Assembly (NCBI GenBank): GCA_934254725.1
Contig: CAKQLR010000004.1
Location: 8,681 to 72,680 of the forward strand
DNA length: 64,000 bases
Origin: an uncultured Clostridia bacterium
Lineage (GTDB): Bacteria > Bacillota > Clostridia > Christensenellales > Borkfalkiaceae
Reading direction: 5' to 3'
Shown here: in pieces, positions 1-7,098 of the stretch
Position numbering within the stretch: the stretch's first letter is position 1
Layout: the number at the start of each line of letters is the position of its first letter
Position numbers and translations under genes: made by a program
Notes under the pieces: generated by a model
What the model was told of the DNA's origin: nothing
What the model saw: the letters and a program-made list of their open reading frames with translations, nothing else
Database searches by the model: none

Positions 1-70
1 TTTTTCTTACGGAAATTGTTCGCTACAATTAAAAAAGTTTAAAAAAAATTAAAAAAATTTAAATTTAGTA

Positions 71-99
71 TTGACAAACAATTTTTTCGGTGATATAAT
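71..99 (+). promoter_or_regulatory. Consensus sigma-A promoter of surface-protein gene
   Basis: TTGACA at 71-76 and TATAAT at 94-99 with a 17-base spacer, an exact match to the housekeeping consensus. The 45 bases upstream are phased A-tracts with GTTTAA motifs, which may act as UP element, curved DNA or regulator site. The same arrangement recurs before the operon at 3840. Confidence 0.85.
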
Positions 100-143
100 A
101 CCTTTGAACTAAGCGGGGTTATTACCGTGATTTTGGAGGATTT

Positions 144-2513
144 ATGAAGAGAAATTTGTTATTTGCGCTTATTTTTGCGCTTTCGTTGTCGATGTTATTC
201 GTCGGTGTGTTTTCTGCCGTTTCTGCGGAAGAAGAAACTAAAGAGTATACTATTTCGGATACGTCCGGGAACTGGTTTGAATCTAACATCGGAAATATTC
301 GCTATGAAAACGTGAAACCCGCTTCGTCGGACGGCGCGGCTAAAAGCGTTTTTGCAACCTGTTACGGTACGGCAGGGCAACTTTTTTACGGATCTTTAAA
401 TGCAGGCTTTGATGAAATAAACGTGCTTTCTACTGGTATCAACCGCGAAAAATTAGCCGTTTCGTTTTATATTTACGTTACCGAAGCGGGCGGTTGGTAT
501 CGCTTTGAGATAACTTCGGGCAAAAATTGCGATATCGAAGCTACTCAGTACGTATTGAACGGATTACAACAGGGTTGGAATAAAGTAGTGTTCCGTTTAG
601 ACCCTGCTACGGATCCCGAGGCAATCGATTATATAAGGGTTCTTTTAAGTAATGAAAGCGCGAATAAACCCGTGGGAATTGTAGGTTTGCACGACGTGAA
701 AGCCATAGAGGCGGAAGATTCTCAGCTGGGAGTTACTCACTGCACGGAAGCTACCGACGTAACGGTTAACGCTACGAATGACGTTTCCGATTGGGTAAAC
801 GACGGCATAGGAGACGGGAACGTAAACGTTTATAAAGATATTCCCGAAGGGGGCAACGTTTCTTCAAAAACGATAATGGCTACCGTCGGCGTAGAAGGCG
901 GCGCGTTCCTTTATCTTAAATCGAGAGAGGGATTTGATGCCGTAAACGGGCAGTTTAACGGAATAATAGCAGATAAAGCGGCTTTTTCCGTCTGGGTTTA
1001 CGTCGGCAATTTAGCTGCGGTTAAAAAAGGTTATTGCAGATTTGAAATAACTTCAGGCAAAAATCCCGATAGTCAGGCAGACCAGGTTGTTCTTTCCGAC
1101 GGAAACGGCGGCGGGCTTGCTTCGCAGATGGTAAACGGCTGGAACAGAATAGTGGTGAAGTTGCAGGGCGCTCAGGCTAATAATCTTAACTATTTCCGTA
1201 TATTCTTAAACGACGCGTGCAAATCGGATACCCCCTGGCTTTTGGGCTTGCACGACCTTAAGGTTATCGGGTCCGAACAAACCGGCTCGGCTGTAGTCGC
1301 CACCGAAGAAAAAGTTATAGAAAAGAATTTTAAAGCTTCGTTAACCGTAAAATGCGGGGACGCGGCTATAACCGACGCAGAAGTAACCGTTATGAAAAAC
1401 GGCGAAGAATTGCAGACCGCAGAAATAAAAAACGAGGGAGAGGGCAGATACTCGCTCGCTTATCTTTCCGGCAGCGTAACGGTTAATGTCGCAAAAAAAG
1501 GTTATGAAACGGTAACGATTGAAAGAGTAGACGAATTCAATACCGTTTTAACTGCGGAGATGAACAAAAAATACGGTAAATTAGTCTTTACCGACGGCGG
1601 TGAAAAAGTCGCAAACGCCGCAGTGACTTATAATTGCGGAGAAGAAAAGGAAGGCGTTACCGACGCCGATGGAGAATTGACGATAGGCTGGCTTAACGAA
1701 GATATAGAAGTAGAACTTATTTCCGTAAATCATTATACTTTTGCGGACGAAGATAAAAATCTTACGCTTACCGAAAGCTCTCCCGTATACGAAGTAAATC
1801 TTACAAAAAGCCTGTTTAACGCTGTTTTAGGCGTCTTTTACGGAGAAACTGCTGTTACCGAAGAGACTATTACTTTTACGGTTAACGGCGAGCAGAAGGA
1901 CTTTACCACGGACGAAAACGGACAAATTACGTTTGAAAACTTATTTATAAAAGGTGAAATTTCTTTTGTGAAAGCTACGAATTATAACTCTGTGGAAACG
2001 ACGAATTTTACCTTTACCGAAGAAACCGTTAGCGCAAACGTAAACCTTACGGGCAAATATTACAGAGCCGTCGTGAAGGTAACGGGGCCGGAAAACGCCA
2101 AAGTAAAAATTACGTTCAACGGAGAAGAGAAGCTTGCGGAAAAACAAGGCGACGCATACGTTCTCGATAAAGTTTTCGGCGAAGCAACCGTTGAAATTTC
2201 CGCAGAAGGATACGAAACGAAATCCGTTTCTTTAACTGAAGACGACACGGAAGCCGAAGTCGAATTAACGGCTATACCCGACAGTTTTTCCGATACCGGT
2301 TCGTCCTCGTCCTCTTCTTCTTCATCTTCCTCGTCATCTTCCTCGTCATCTACATCCTCGTCGTCCTCATCGTCTGCCGGAACGGATGATACGTCTGACG
2401 ATGAGAAAGAGGGATGCTTTGCCGCTTACGGAATCACTGCGGCAAGTGTTGCGGCGCTCGTCGCTTTGGGTATTGCGGGAGTACTTGTAGTTGCTTTGAA
2501 AAAGAAAAAGTAA
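144..2513 (+). CDS. Membrane-anchored surface protein, two CBM-like domains and Ser-rich stalk
   Basis: Secreted 789-residue protein; start ATG follows GGAGG by a normal spacing. Seen: signal peptide (about 1-28); two copies of a beta-sandwich-like module (about 34-190 and 205-370), each with an F-x-I/V-Y-V strand, an RFEITSGKN motif, a GWN motif and a closing GLHDxK motif; several short repeats resembling carboxypeptidase-regulatory or Ig-like folds (about 385-725); a poly-Ser stalk (about 722-748); then acidic residues, Gly-Cys, a hydrophobic helix and KKKK. Likely role is glycan binding at the cell surface; no catalytic motif is recognised. Monocistronic, followed by a hairpin and the lacI-type gene. 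The CBM assignment is inference from domain shape and context. Confidence 0.75.
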   Translation: MKRNLLFALIFALSLSMLFVGVFSAVSAEEETKEYTISDTSGNWFESNIGNIRYENVKPASSDGAAKSVFATCYGTAGQLFYGSLNAGFDEINVLSTGINREKLAVSFYIYVTEAGGWYRFEITSGKNCDIEATQYVLNGLQQGWNKVVFRLDPATDPEAIDYIRVLLSNESANKPVGIVGLHDVKAIEAEDSQLGVTHCTEATDVTVNATNDVSDWVNDGIGDGNVNVYKDIPEGGNVSSKTIMATVGVEGGAFLYLKSREGFDAVNGQFNGIIADKAAFSVWVYVGNLAAVKKGYCRFEITSGKNPDSQADQVVLSDGNGGGLASQMVNGWNRIVVKLQGAQANNLNYFRIFLNDACKSDTPWLLGLHDLKVIGSEQTGSAVVATEEKVIEKNFKASLTVKCGDAAITDAEVTVMKNGEELQTAEIKNEGEGRYSLAYLSGSVTVNVAKKGYETVTIERVDEFNTVLTAEMNKKYGKLVFTDGGEKVANAAVTYNCGEEKEGVTDADGELTIGWLNEDIEVELISVNHYTFADEDKNLTLTESSPVYEVNLTKSLFNAVLGVFYGETAVTEETITFTVNGEQKDFTTDENGQITFENLFIKGEISFVKATNYNSVETTNFTFTEETVSANVNLTGKYYRAVVKVTGPENAKVKITFNGEEKLAEKQGDAYVLDKVFGEATVEISAEGYETKSVSLTEDDTEAEVELTAIPDSFSDTGSSSSSSSSSSSSSSSSSTSSSSSSSAGTDDTSDDEKEGCFAAYGITAASVAALVALGIAGVLVVALKKKK

Positions 2514-2537
2514 TTAGGCATCCGACATAAGAATATA

Positions 2538-2584
2538 AATCAAAAAGGAAAGATGGAATTTTTTTATTCCGTCTTTTCTTGATT
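2538..2584 (+). terminator. Hairpin, probable terminator after surface-protein gene
   Basis: Long stem with two wobbles and a three-base bulge (AATCAA...GGAAAGATGGAAT pairing with ATTCCGTCTTTTCT...TTGATT) around a T7 loop. No clean T-tail follows, so it may be a weak terminator or an mRNA-stabilising structure. It overlaps the -35 of the next promoter. Confidence 0.5.
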
Positions 2585-2607
2585 ATTCGGAGTAAATATG
2601 TTAAAAT
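2579..2607 (+). promoter_or_regulatory. Probable promoter of LacI-type regulator gene
   Basis: TTGATT at 2579-2584 and TAAAAT at 2602-2607 with a 17-base spacer. The predicted transcript would have a very short leader just covering the AAAAGGAG ribosome site at 2613-2620. Confidence 0.5.
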
Positions 2608-2626
2608 AAACTAAAAGGAGTTTAAA

Positions 2627-3646
2627 TTGAAACAGGAAAAAGTTACGCTTCTCGATATAGCGAACGCCGTCGGATGTTCTAAAGGGCTTGTATCGCTCGC
2701 TCTTTCGGACAGCACGCTCGTAAGCGAAGAATCACGCTCGGAAATTATTTTAACGGCTTTAAAACTCGGCTATAATCTGAACAAAAGAAAAATTAAAGAA
2801 AGCAAGAAAAAGACGGTTTCCCTCGTTGTAGACGATATATCGTACGTAAACGAATTTTTCTGGGAGGAGATCGTAAAGAGCATTGTCGAAACCCTTGCCG
2901 AAAAGAACATTCTCCTCGACCTTGTCGTATACAACGACGGCATAGATAAGGACGGAATGTTATTAAGCCTGGTGGATAAAAAATCCGACGGGATTCTTGT
3001 AGTTGCCAAATGCGACGATAAAAAGCTTGCAAGCCTTTCCCAAAGCCGTTTGCCGATAGTCCTTCTGGATGCGGATAAGTGTTCGGATATATCGTGCGAC
3101 AGCGTGTCCGCAAGCAACTACTCGTGCGGACGGTACGCCGCCGATTATTTTATAAAAAAGGGGCATAAATCCGTTGCCTTTGCAGGAAGTACGGAAATGG
3201 CTATAAGCTTTAAACAGAGAAGAAACGGTTTTGCCGACGGCGTTGCCGAACATAAAAACAAAGTTAAATTTTACGATATTTCCAAAAACGGAACGAAAGA
3301 TTGCGCTATGTTCGATAAGAAAGGACTGTTAAAAGCTTTAAGGAGCGAAAATCCCCCGACAGCCGTCTTTTGTGCGAACGACGTTACCGCCTGCGACGTG
3401 TTCGATTTATTTGAAAAAGAGGGCTTGAAGGTCCCCGAGGACGTATCGCTTATGGGGTTCGATAAAATAGAGAAAGAACATCCTCTGCTGTCTTTCCTGG
3501 ATACGTTCGTCGTAGATAAAACGGCTTTTGCAAAAACGGCGGTAAATCTTTTGACAGAGCGCATAGAATCCCCGCAGGCGGCAAAGAAACATATAGAGAT
3601 AGCATGCTCGCTTGTAGAAGGTAAATCCGTAAAATCATTTATATAA
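2627..3646 (+). CDS. LacI family transcriptional regulator
   Basis: 339 residues. TTG start chosen because AAAAGGAG lies 6 bases upstream and the protein then begins right at the helix-turn-helix. N-terminal LacI HTH (about 5-26, motif VTLLDIANAVGCSKGLVSLAL), then a hinge and a periplasmic-binding-protein-like sensor domain; the typical DVSLMGFD segment is at about 277-284. Expected to bind operators of the flanking glycan genes and respond to a sugar ligand. It sits between the surface-protein gene and the transporter operon, with its own promoter and terminator, so it can be expressed independently. The near-identical promoter-upstream regions at 28-76 and 3744-3787 are the best places to look for its sites. 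Confidence 0.93.
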   Translation: MKQEKVTLLDIANAVGCSKGLVSLALSDSTLVSEESRSEIILTALKLGYNLNKRKIKESKKKTVSLVVDDISYVNEFFWEEIVKSIVETLAEKNILLDLVVYNDGIDKDGMLLSLVDKKSDGILVVAKCDDKKLASLSQSRLPIVLLDADKCSDISCDSVSASNYSCGRYAADYFIKKGHKSVAFAGSTEMAISFKQRRNGFADGVAEHKNKVKFYDISKNGTKDCAMFDKKGLLKALRSENPPTAVFCANDVTACDVFDLFEKEGLKVPEDVSLMGFDKIEKEHPLLSFLDTFVVDKTAFAKTAVNLLTERIESPQAAKKHIEIACSLVEGKSVKSFI

Positions 3647-3654
3647 AATTTATA

Positions 3655-3684
3655 CCCTCGCACCGATTGCGGGGGCGTTTTTTT
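3655..3684 (+). terminator. Intrinsic terminator after lacI-type gene
   Basis: Stem CCCTCGC / GCGGGGG (one wobble) with loop ACCGATT, followed by CGTTTTTTTG. Confidence 0.8.
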
Positions 3685-3781
3685 GTGTTTTTGCGGGATA
3701 AAGGCTGTTTTTAAATTTATTTTCGGGATTTTAACTTGCTTATAAAAGTTTAAAAAAAATAAAAAAAGTTTAATTCAGGTA

Positions 3782-3810
3782 TTGACAACCACACCGTGCC
3801 ATGTTATAAT
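3782..3810 (+). promoter_or_regulatory. Consensus promoter of glycan operon 1
   Basis: TTGACA at 3782-3787 and TATAAT at 3805-3810, 17-base spacer. Upstream sequence (from about 3744) matches the region before the promoter at 71, including GTTTAAAAAAAAT and AAAAAAA-(G)TTTAA blocks, which suggests co-regulation. Confidence 0.85.
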
Positions 3811-3839
3811 ATAATAAAAATTCATTGGAGGAAAGGGAT

Positions 3840-5288
3840 TTGAAAAAACTAATTTGCGTGATTTTATTACTTGTAATCTCTATGTCGTTTGCCTCTTGTA
3901 AAAAAGAAGAAAACGGCAATACGGTTTTAAACGTATACGCAAGCATCGACTACAAAAGCGTACTGACTCATTCGCCTAACGATAAACAGGCAAAACTTAT
4001 GAAATGGGTTAAAGAAACTTTCGAAAGCGAAAATAAGGGCGTAACCGTAAACTATCAGGTGAAAGGCTGGGGTGACGCGCTTAATTCCGCAATGCTTAAG
4101 GACCTGAATACGTCCGGCAAAAACGCCCCCGATATATTCATAGGCGAAGAGTACGTCCGTAATTTTATTTCTCTCGGTACGTTTGCCGAAATAAAGCTTG
4201 ACGAAGGCATAGAAAGCGATATAATCCCTGCGGTTAAAGATTATATCTCAAAGGACGGAAAAATATATGCGGCTCCGCTTTATACCGGTACTTACGGGAT
4301 TTCTATAAACACGAAAGTGCTTCGCGACGTAGGCGTTCTCGATAAAAACAACGAGGTCACTCAAAACTTTAAGGACGCGTTAAAGGCTACCGTAGGCAAT
4401 TCCGCTTATCAACAGGTTGACGATATAGACGACGTAAATCCTCTTTGTCCGGAAACGTGGGAAGATTTGCTTTTGATTTGCCAATATATCAAAAATTATT
4501 TCGATGAGAACAATCAAGTCAATAACGGGGCTATGGTTTTATCCAACATAAAAGGCGACAGCAGGTGGAAAACGCTTGCCTGGCTGAGAACCGCGGGCGC
4601 CGATTATGCCGATAAAGACGGCAAGCCCGACGTATACGGCGAAAATGCCGTCAAGGCATACGAAATGATAAGAAGTTTATCTCAGACTGCGTCGTCTTAT
4701 ACCGGAATAGTAAACGCCACGGGCGGAACTCAGGCGATGTATTCTGCGTTTTTCGGCGGAAAAGCCGCTTATATCATAGAAGGGGCGGAACTTCTTGCAA
4801 GGTCGTATCAATATCCGAGCTTCAACGACGCGGATCTTTATACCGCAGAACTGCCTTGTTATGAATTCAACGTTTCCGAAAAGAAAGGAAACGCTCTTGT
4901 AGGCACGATTTACTATTCGATAAACAAGAATAAGCCAGAAAATTATGAAATTCAGAATAAGTTTATAAATTTCCTTATGTCCGAAAAGACGATGTACGAG
5001 TTTTACGAAAAGGATATGAGAATACCCACGAGGACGAGCGTTCTTCGCAGCGAAAAAATATCCGAGGGAGGGGAAATGTACAACGCCCGCCTGCAACCGT
5101 TCTTTAAAGCTGTTTTGTCCGACGAATACTCTTTCTCGGGCGGCCTTGTAGGTTTTTCGAACAATGCCGCATTGGTTTGGGAAAAATGGGAATCTTATAT
5201 AGGTAAAGTGTACGGAGGCTCCGGGCAGATATCCTCGATGCTTGAAAAACTTCAGTCGGAAATGTTGTCCGTTTATAACAGAAAGTAA
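3840..5288 (+). CDS. ABC transporter sugar-binding lipoprotein
   Basis: Extracellular solute-binding protein of the carbohydrate importer family (family 1), 482 residues from a TTG start. The in-frame TTG at 3825 is rejected because it would precede the GGAGG ribosome site at 3827-3831. Signal peptide MKKLICVILLL ends in a lipobox-like FASC, so the mature protein is expected to be lipid-anchored outside the membrane. The body has the usual two-lobe features, including the APDIFIGEEYV segment. First gene of the operon and directly followed by two permease genes. Substrate probably an oligosaccharide; not identifiable from sequence. Confidence 0.9.
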   Translation: MKKLICVILLLVISMSFASCKKEENGNTVLNVYASIDYKSVLTHSPNDKQAKLMKWVKETFESENKGVTVNYQVKGWGDALNSAMLKDLNTSGKNAPDIFIGEEYVRNFISLGTFAEIKLDEGIESDIIPAVKDYISKDGKIYAAPLYTGTYGISINTKVLRDVGVLDKNNEVTQNFKDALKATVGNSAYQQVDDIDDVNPLCPETWEDLLLICQYIKNYFDENNQVNNGAMVLSNIKGDSRWKTLAWLRTAGADYADKDGKPDVYGENAVKAYEMIRSLSQTASSYTGIVNATGGTQAMYSAFFGGKAAYIIEGAELLARSYQYPSFNDADLYTAELPCYEFNVSEKKGNALVGTIYYSINKNKPENYEIQNKFINFLMSEKTMYEFYEKDMRIPTRTSVLRSEKISEGGEMYNARLQPFFKAVLSDEYSFSGGLVGFSNNAALVWEKWESYIGKVYGGSGQISSMLEKLQSEMLSVYNRK

Positions 5289-5290
5289 AA

Positions 5291-6178
5291 ATGGCTAAAA
5301 AGAATTACAAAAAAAAGCAGGCAATTGCCGTAATGATACCTATATCGGTATATTATCTCGGGCTTATGATAGTTCCCGTGATTATGTTGTTTTATTATTC
5401 TTTTACCGATTTATCCGTGCTGTACGGTACAGAAAAATTCGTCGGGTTCAAAAATTATATTGACGTATTTATCTATCCCGAGTACATGCGCGCGTTCTGG
5501 GTAACGTTGCTTTTAGCCGCATTTTTGCTTGTTATAGGCACTTTTGCCGCGTTTTTAATAGCGGTTCTTCTCAATAACATAAAAAAAGGAAGTTCGTTTT
5601 TCAGAACGATATGGTATATTCCTACGCTTCTGTCGATGGCAGTCGTATCGGAATTGTTCAATATAATGCTCAGGTTCGACGGGGTAATAAACAATATTAT
5701 CGATCTGTTTAACGGAAGCAGAATAAACTGGCACGATAGTACTTTCTGGATGTATTTCTGGATAATTATTCTTAATACCTGGAAAGGTATGGGCGGTACG
5801 GTTTTAATAATTTTATCCGCACTGAAGGGAATAAATACCGAGTTATACGAAGCCGCAAAAATAGACGGCGCGAACAGAAGCACTATTTTCCGCAAAATAA
5901 CCCTTCCGCTTTTAAAACCGATTTTGGGTTTTGTTCTAATAACCGGAGGGATAGGCGCGTTCAGCGTATACGAGCCCGTTTTGCTTATTTCTGGCGGTGG
6001 ACCGGACGCTTCTACAAAGGTATTGCTGTTCAGCATTTACGAAGAAGCATTCACGAGTTTCAAACAGGGCTTTGCTTCTGCTATGTCGGTATTATTGCTT
6101 ATTTTTATAATGATTTTTACAGTAATTTCTATGAAAATTACCGACCGTTCGCTTATAACCGGAAAAACGGAGGAGTGA
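5291..6178 (+). CDS. ABC sugar permease, MalF/UgpA type
   Basis: 295-residue integral membrane protein with about six hydrophobic helices and the cytoplasmic EAA loop (ELYEAAKIDGANRSTIFRKI, about 192-211, followed by TLPLLKP) that docks the ATPase. Binding-protein-dependent transport family, first permease of a heterodimer. Starts two bases after the binding-protein stop; no strong ribosome site, so translation is probably coupled. No ATPase gene lies in the locus. Confidence 0.93.
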   Translation: MAKKNYKKKQAIAVMIPISVYYLGLMIVPVIMLFYYSFTDLSVLYGTEKFVGFKNYIDVFIYPEYMRAFWVTLLLAAFLLVIGTFAAFLIAVLLNNIKKGSSFFRTIWYIPTLLSMAVVSELFNIMLRFDGVINNIIDLFNGSRINWHDSTFWMYFWIIILNTWKGMGGTVLIILSALKGINTELYEAAKIDGANRSTIFRKITLPLLKPILGFVLITGGIGAFSVYEPVLLISGGGPDASTKVLLFSIYEEAFTSFKQGFASAMSVLLLIFIMIFTVISMKITDRSLITGKTEE

Positions 6179-6179
6179 T

Positions 6180-7094
6180 ATGTTTAAAGGTATGAAATTT
6201 AAAAAAGTAAACCCTTTTGACGTGTTTGCCTATGCGTTTCTGACCGTGTTCGGTTTTGTCAACATATGGCCCGTTCTGTATGCGTTTTTCGGAAGTTTAT
6301 CCACGAACGAAAACGTGTTAAACTCCGTTTTTCTTCCGAAAATAACCGATTTTTCAAAAGCTTTGGCGGGTTTCGGAGAAATATTTAAAGACGGCGATCT
6401 GATAAGATCCGTAGCCGTGACTTCTTTAAGGATACTGCTTCATACGGTTATGGGCGTTTCAACTTCGCTGATTGCCGGCTTTGTGTTCGCGAGAAGGGAA
6501 TTCCCCGGGAAAAACGCGTTGTTTATGGTGTTTATGATTACCACGATGATACCCGGGGTTGCGCTTACCGTTCCGGCGTACGTGTTCGATTCTAAATTTC
6601 CGCTTGTCGGCGGAAACGATATACTCGGCAGAGGCGGTACGGGGTTTATAAATAACCCCGCCATGCTTTTTGTTTTCGGTTGGGTAAGCGTTTACAATAT
6701 ATTTTTATGCAGACAAAATATCGTTTCCATAGGCGGCGCTTACGAGGACGCTGCCGAAATAGACGGCGCGGGTTTTTTAGGTACGATATTTTTAGTGTAC
6801 CTTCCGATGCTTAAGCCCGTCTGTGCGGTTATTTTCCTCAATACTTTTGTCGGAATGTGGGGGGATTTTATGACGTGTTATATTTATCTTCCCGACGCGT
6901 ACGAATGGCATACGATAGGCAAAAAAGTTGCGGATCTTATGGAATTTTATTTGAATCCCAACCTTGGCAACGGCGTGGCGTATCCCGAGTGTTTTGCCGT
7001 TTCCATGGTCGCGCTGATACCGCCGATAGCGGTGTTTCTTTCGGTGCAGAAATCGTTTGTCGCAGGTATGAATTTGGGAGGAGTTAAAGAATAG
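6180..7094 (+). CDS. ABC sugar permease, MalG/UgpE type
   Basis: 304-residue membrane protein, second half of the importer. The EAA loop is YEDAAEIDGAGFLGTIFLVY followed by LPMLKP, a slightly degenerate but recognisable form. Ribosome site GGAGG lies inside the end of the previous gene, and only one base separates stop and start. Pairs with the upstream permease and lipoprotein; an MsmX-like ATPase encoded elsewhere is inferred. Confidence 0.93.
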   Translation: MFKGMKFKKVNPFDVFAYAFLTVFGFVNIWPVLYAFFGSLSTNENVLNSVFLPKITDFSKALAGFGEIFKDGDLIRSVAVTSLRILLHTVMGVSTSLIAGFVFARREFPGKNALFMVFMITTMIPGVALTVPAYVFDSKFPLVGGNDILGRGGTGFINNPAMLFVFGWVSVYNIFLCRQNIVSIGGAYEDAAEIDGAGFLGTIFLVYLPMLKPVCAVIFLNTFVGMWGDFMTCYIYLPDAYEWHTIGKKVADLMEFYLNPNLGNGVAYPECFAVSMVALIPPIAVFLSVQKSFVAGMNLGGVKE

Positions 7095-7098
7095 TATA

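Noticed and set aside
2299..2390. CRISPR-like repeat
   Set aside because: It is a serine codon microsatellite within a coding region, with no spacers.
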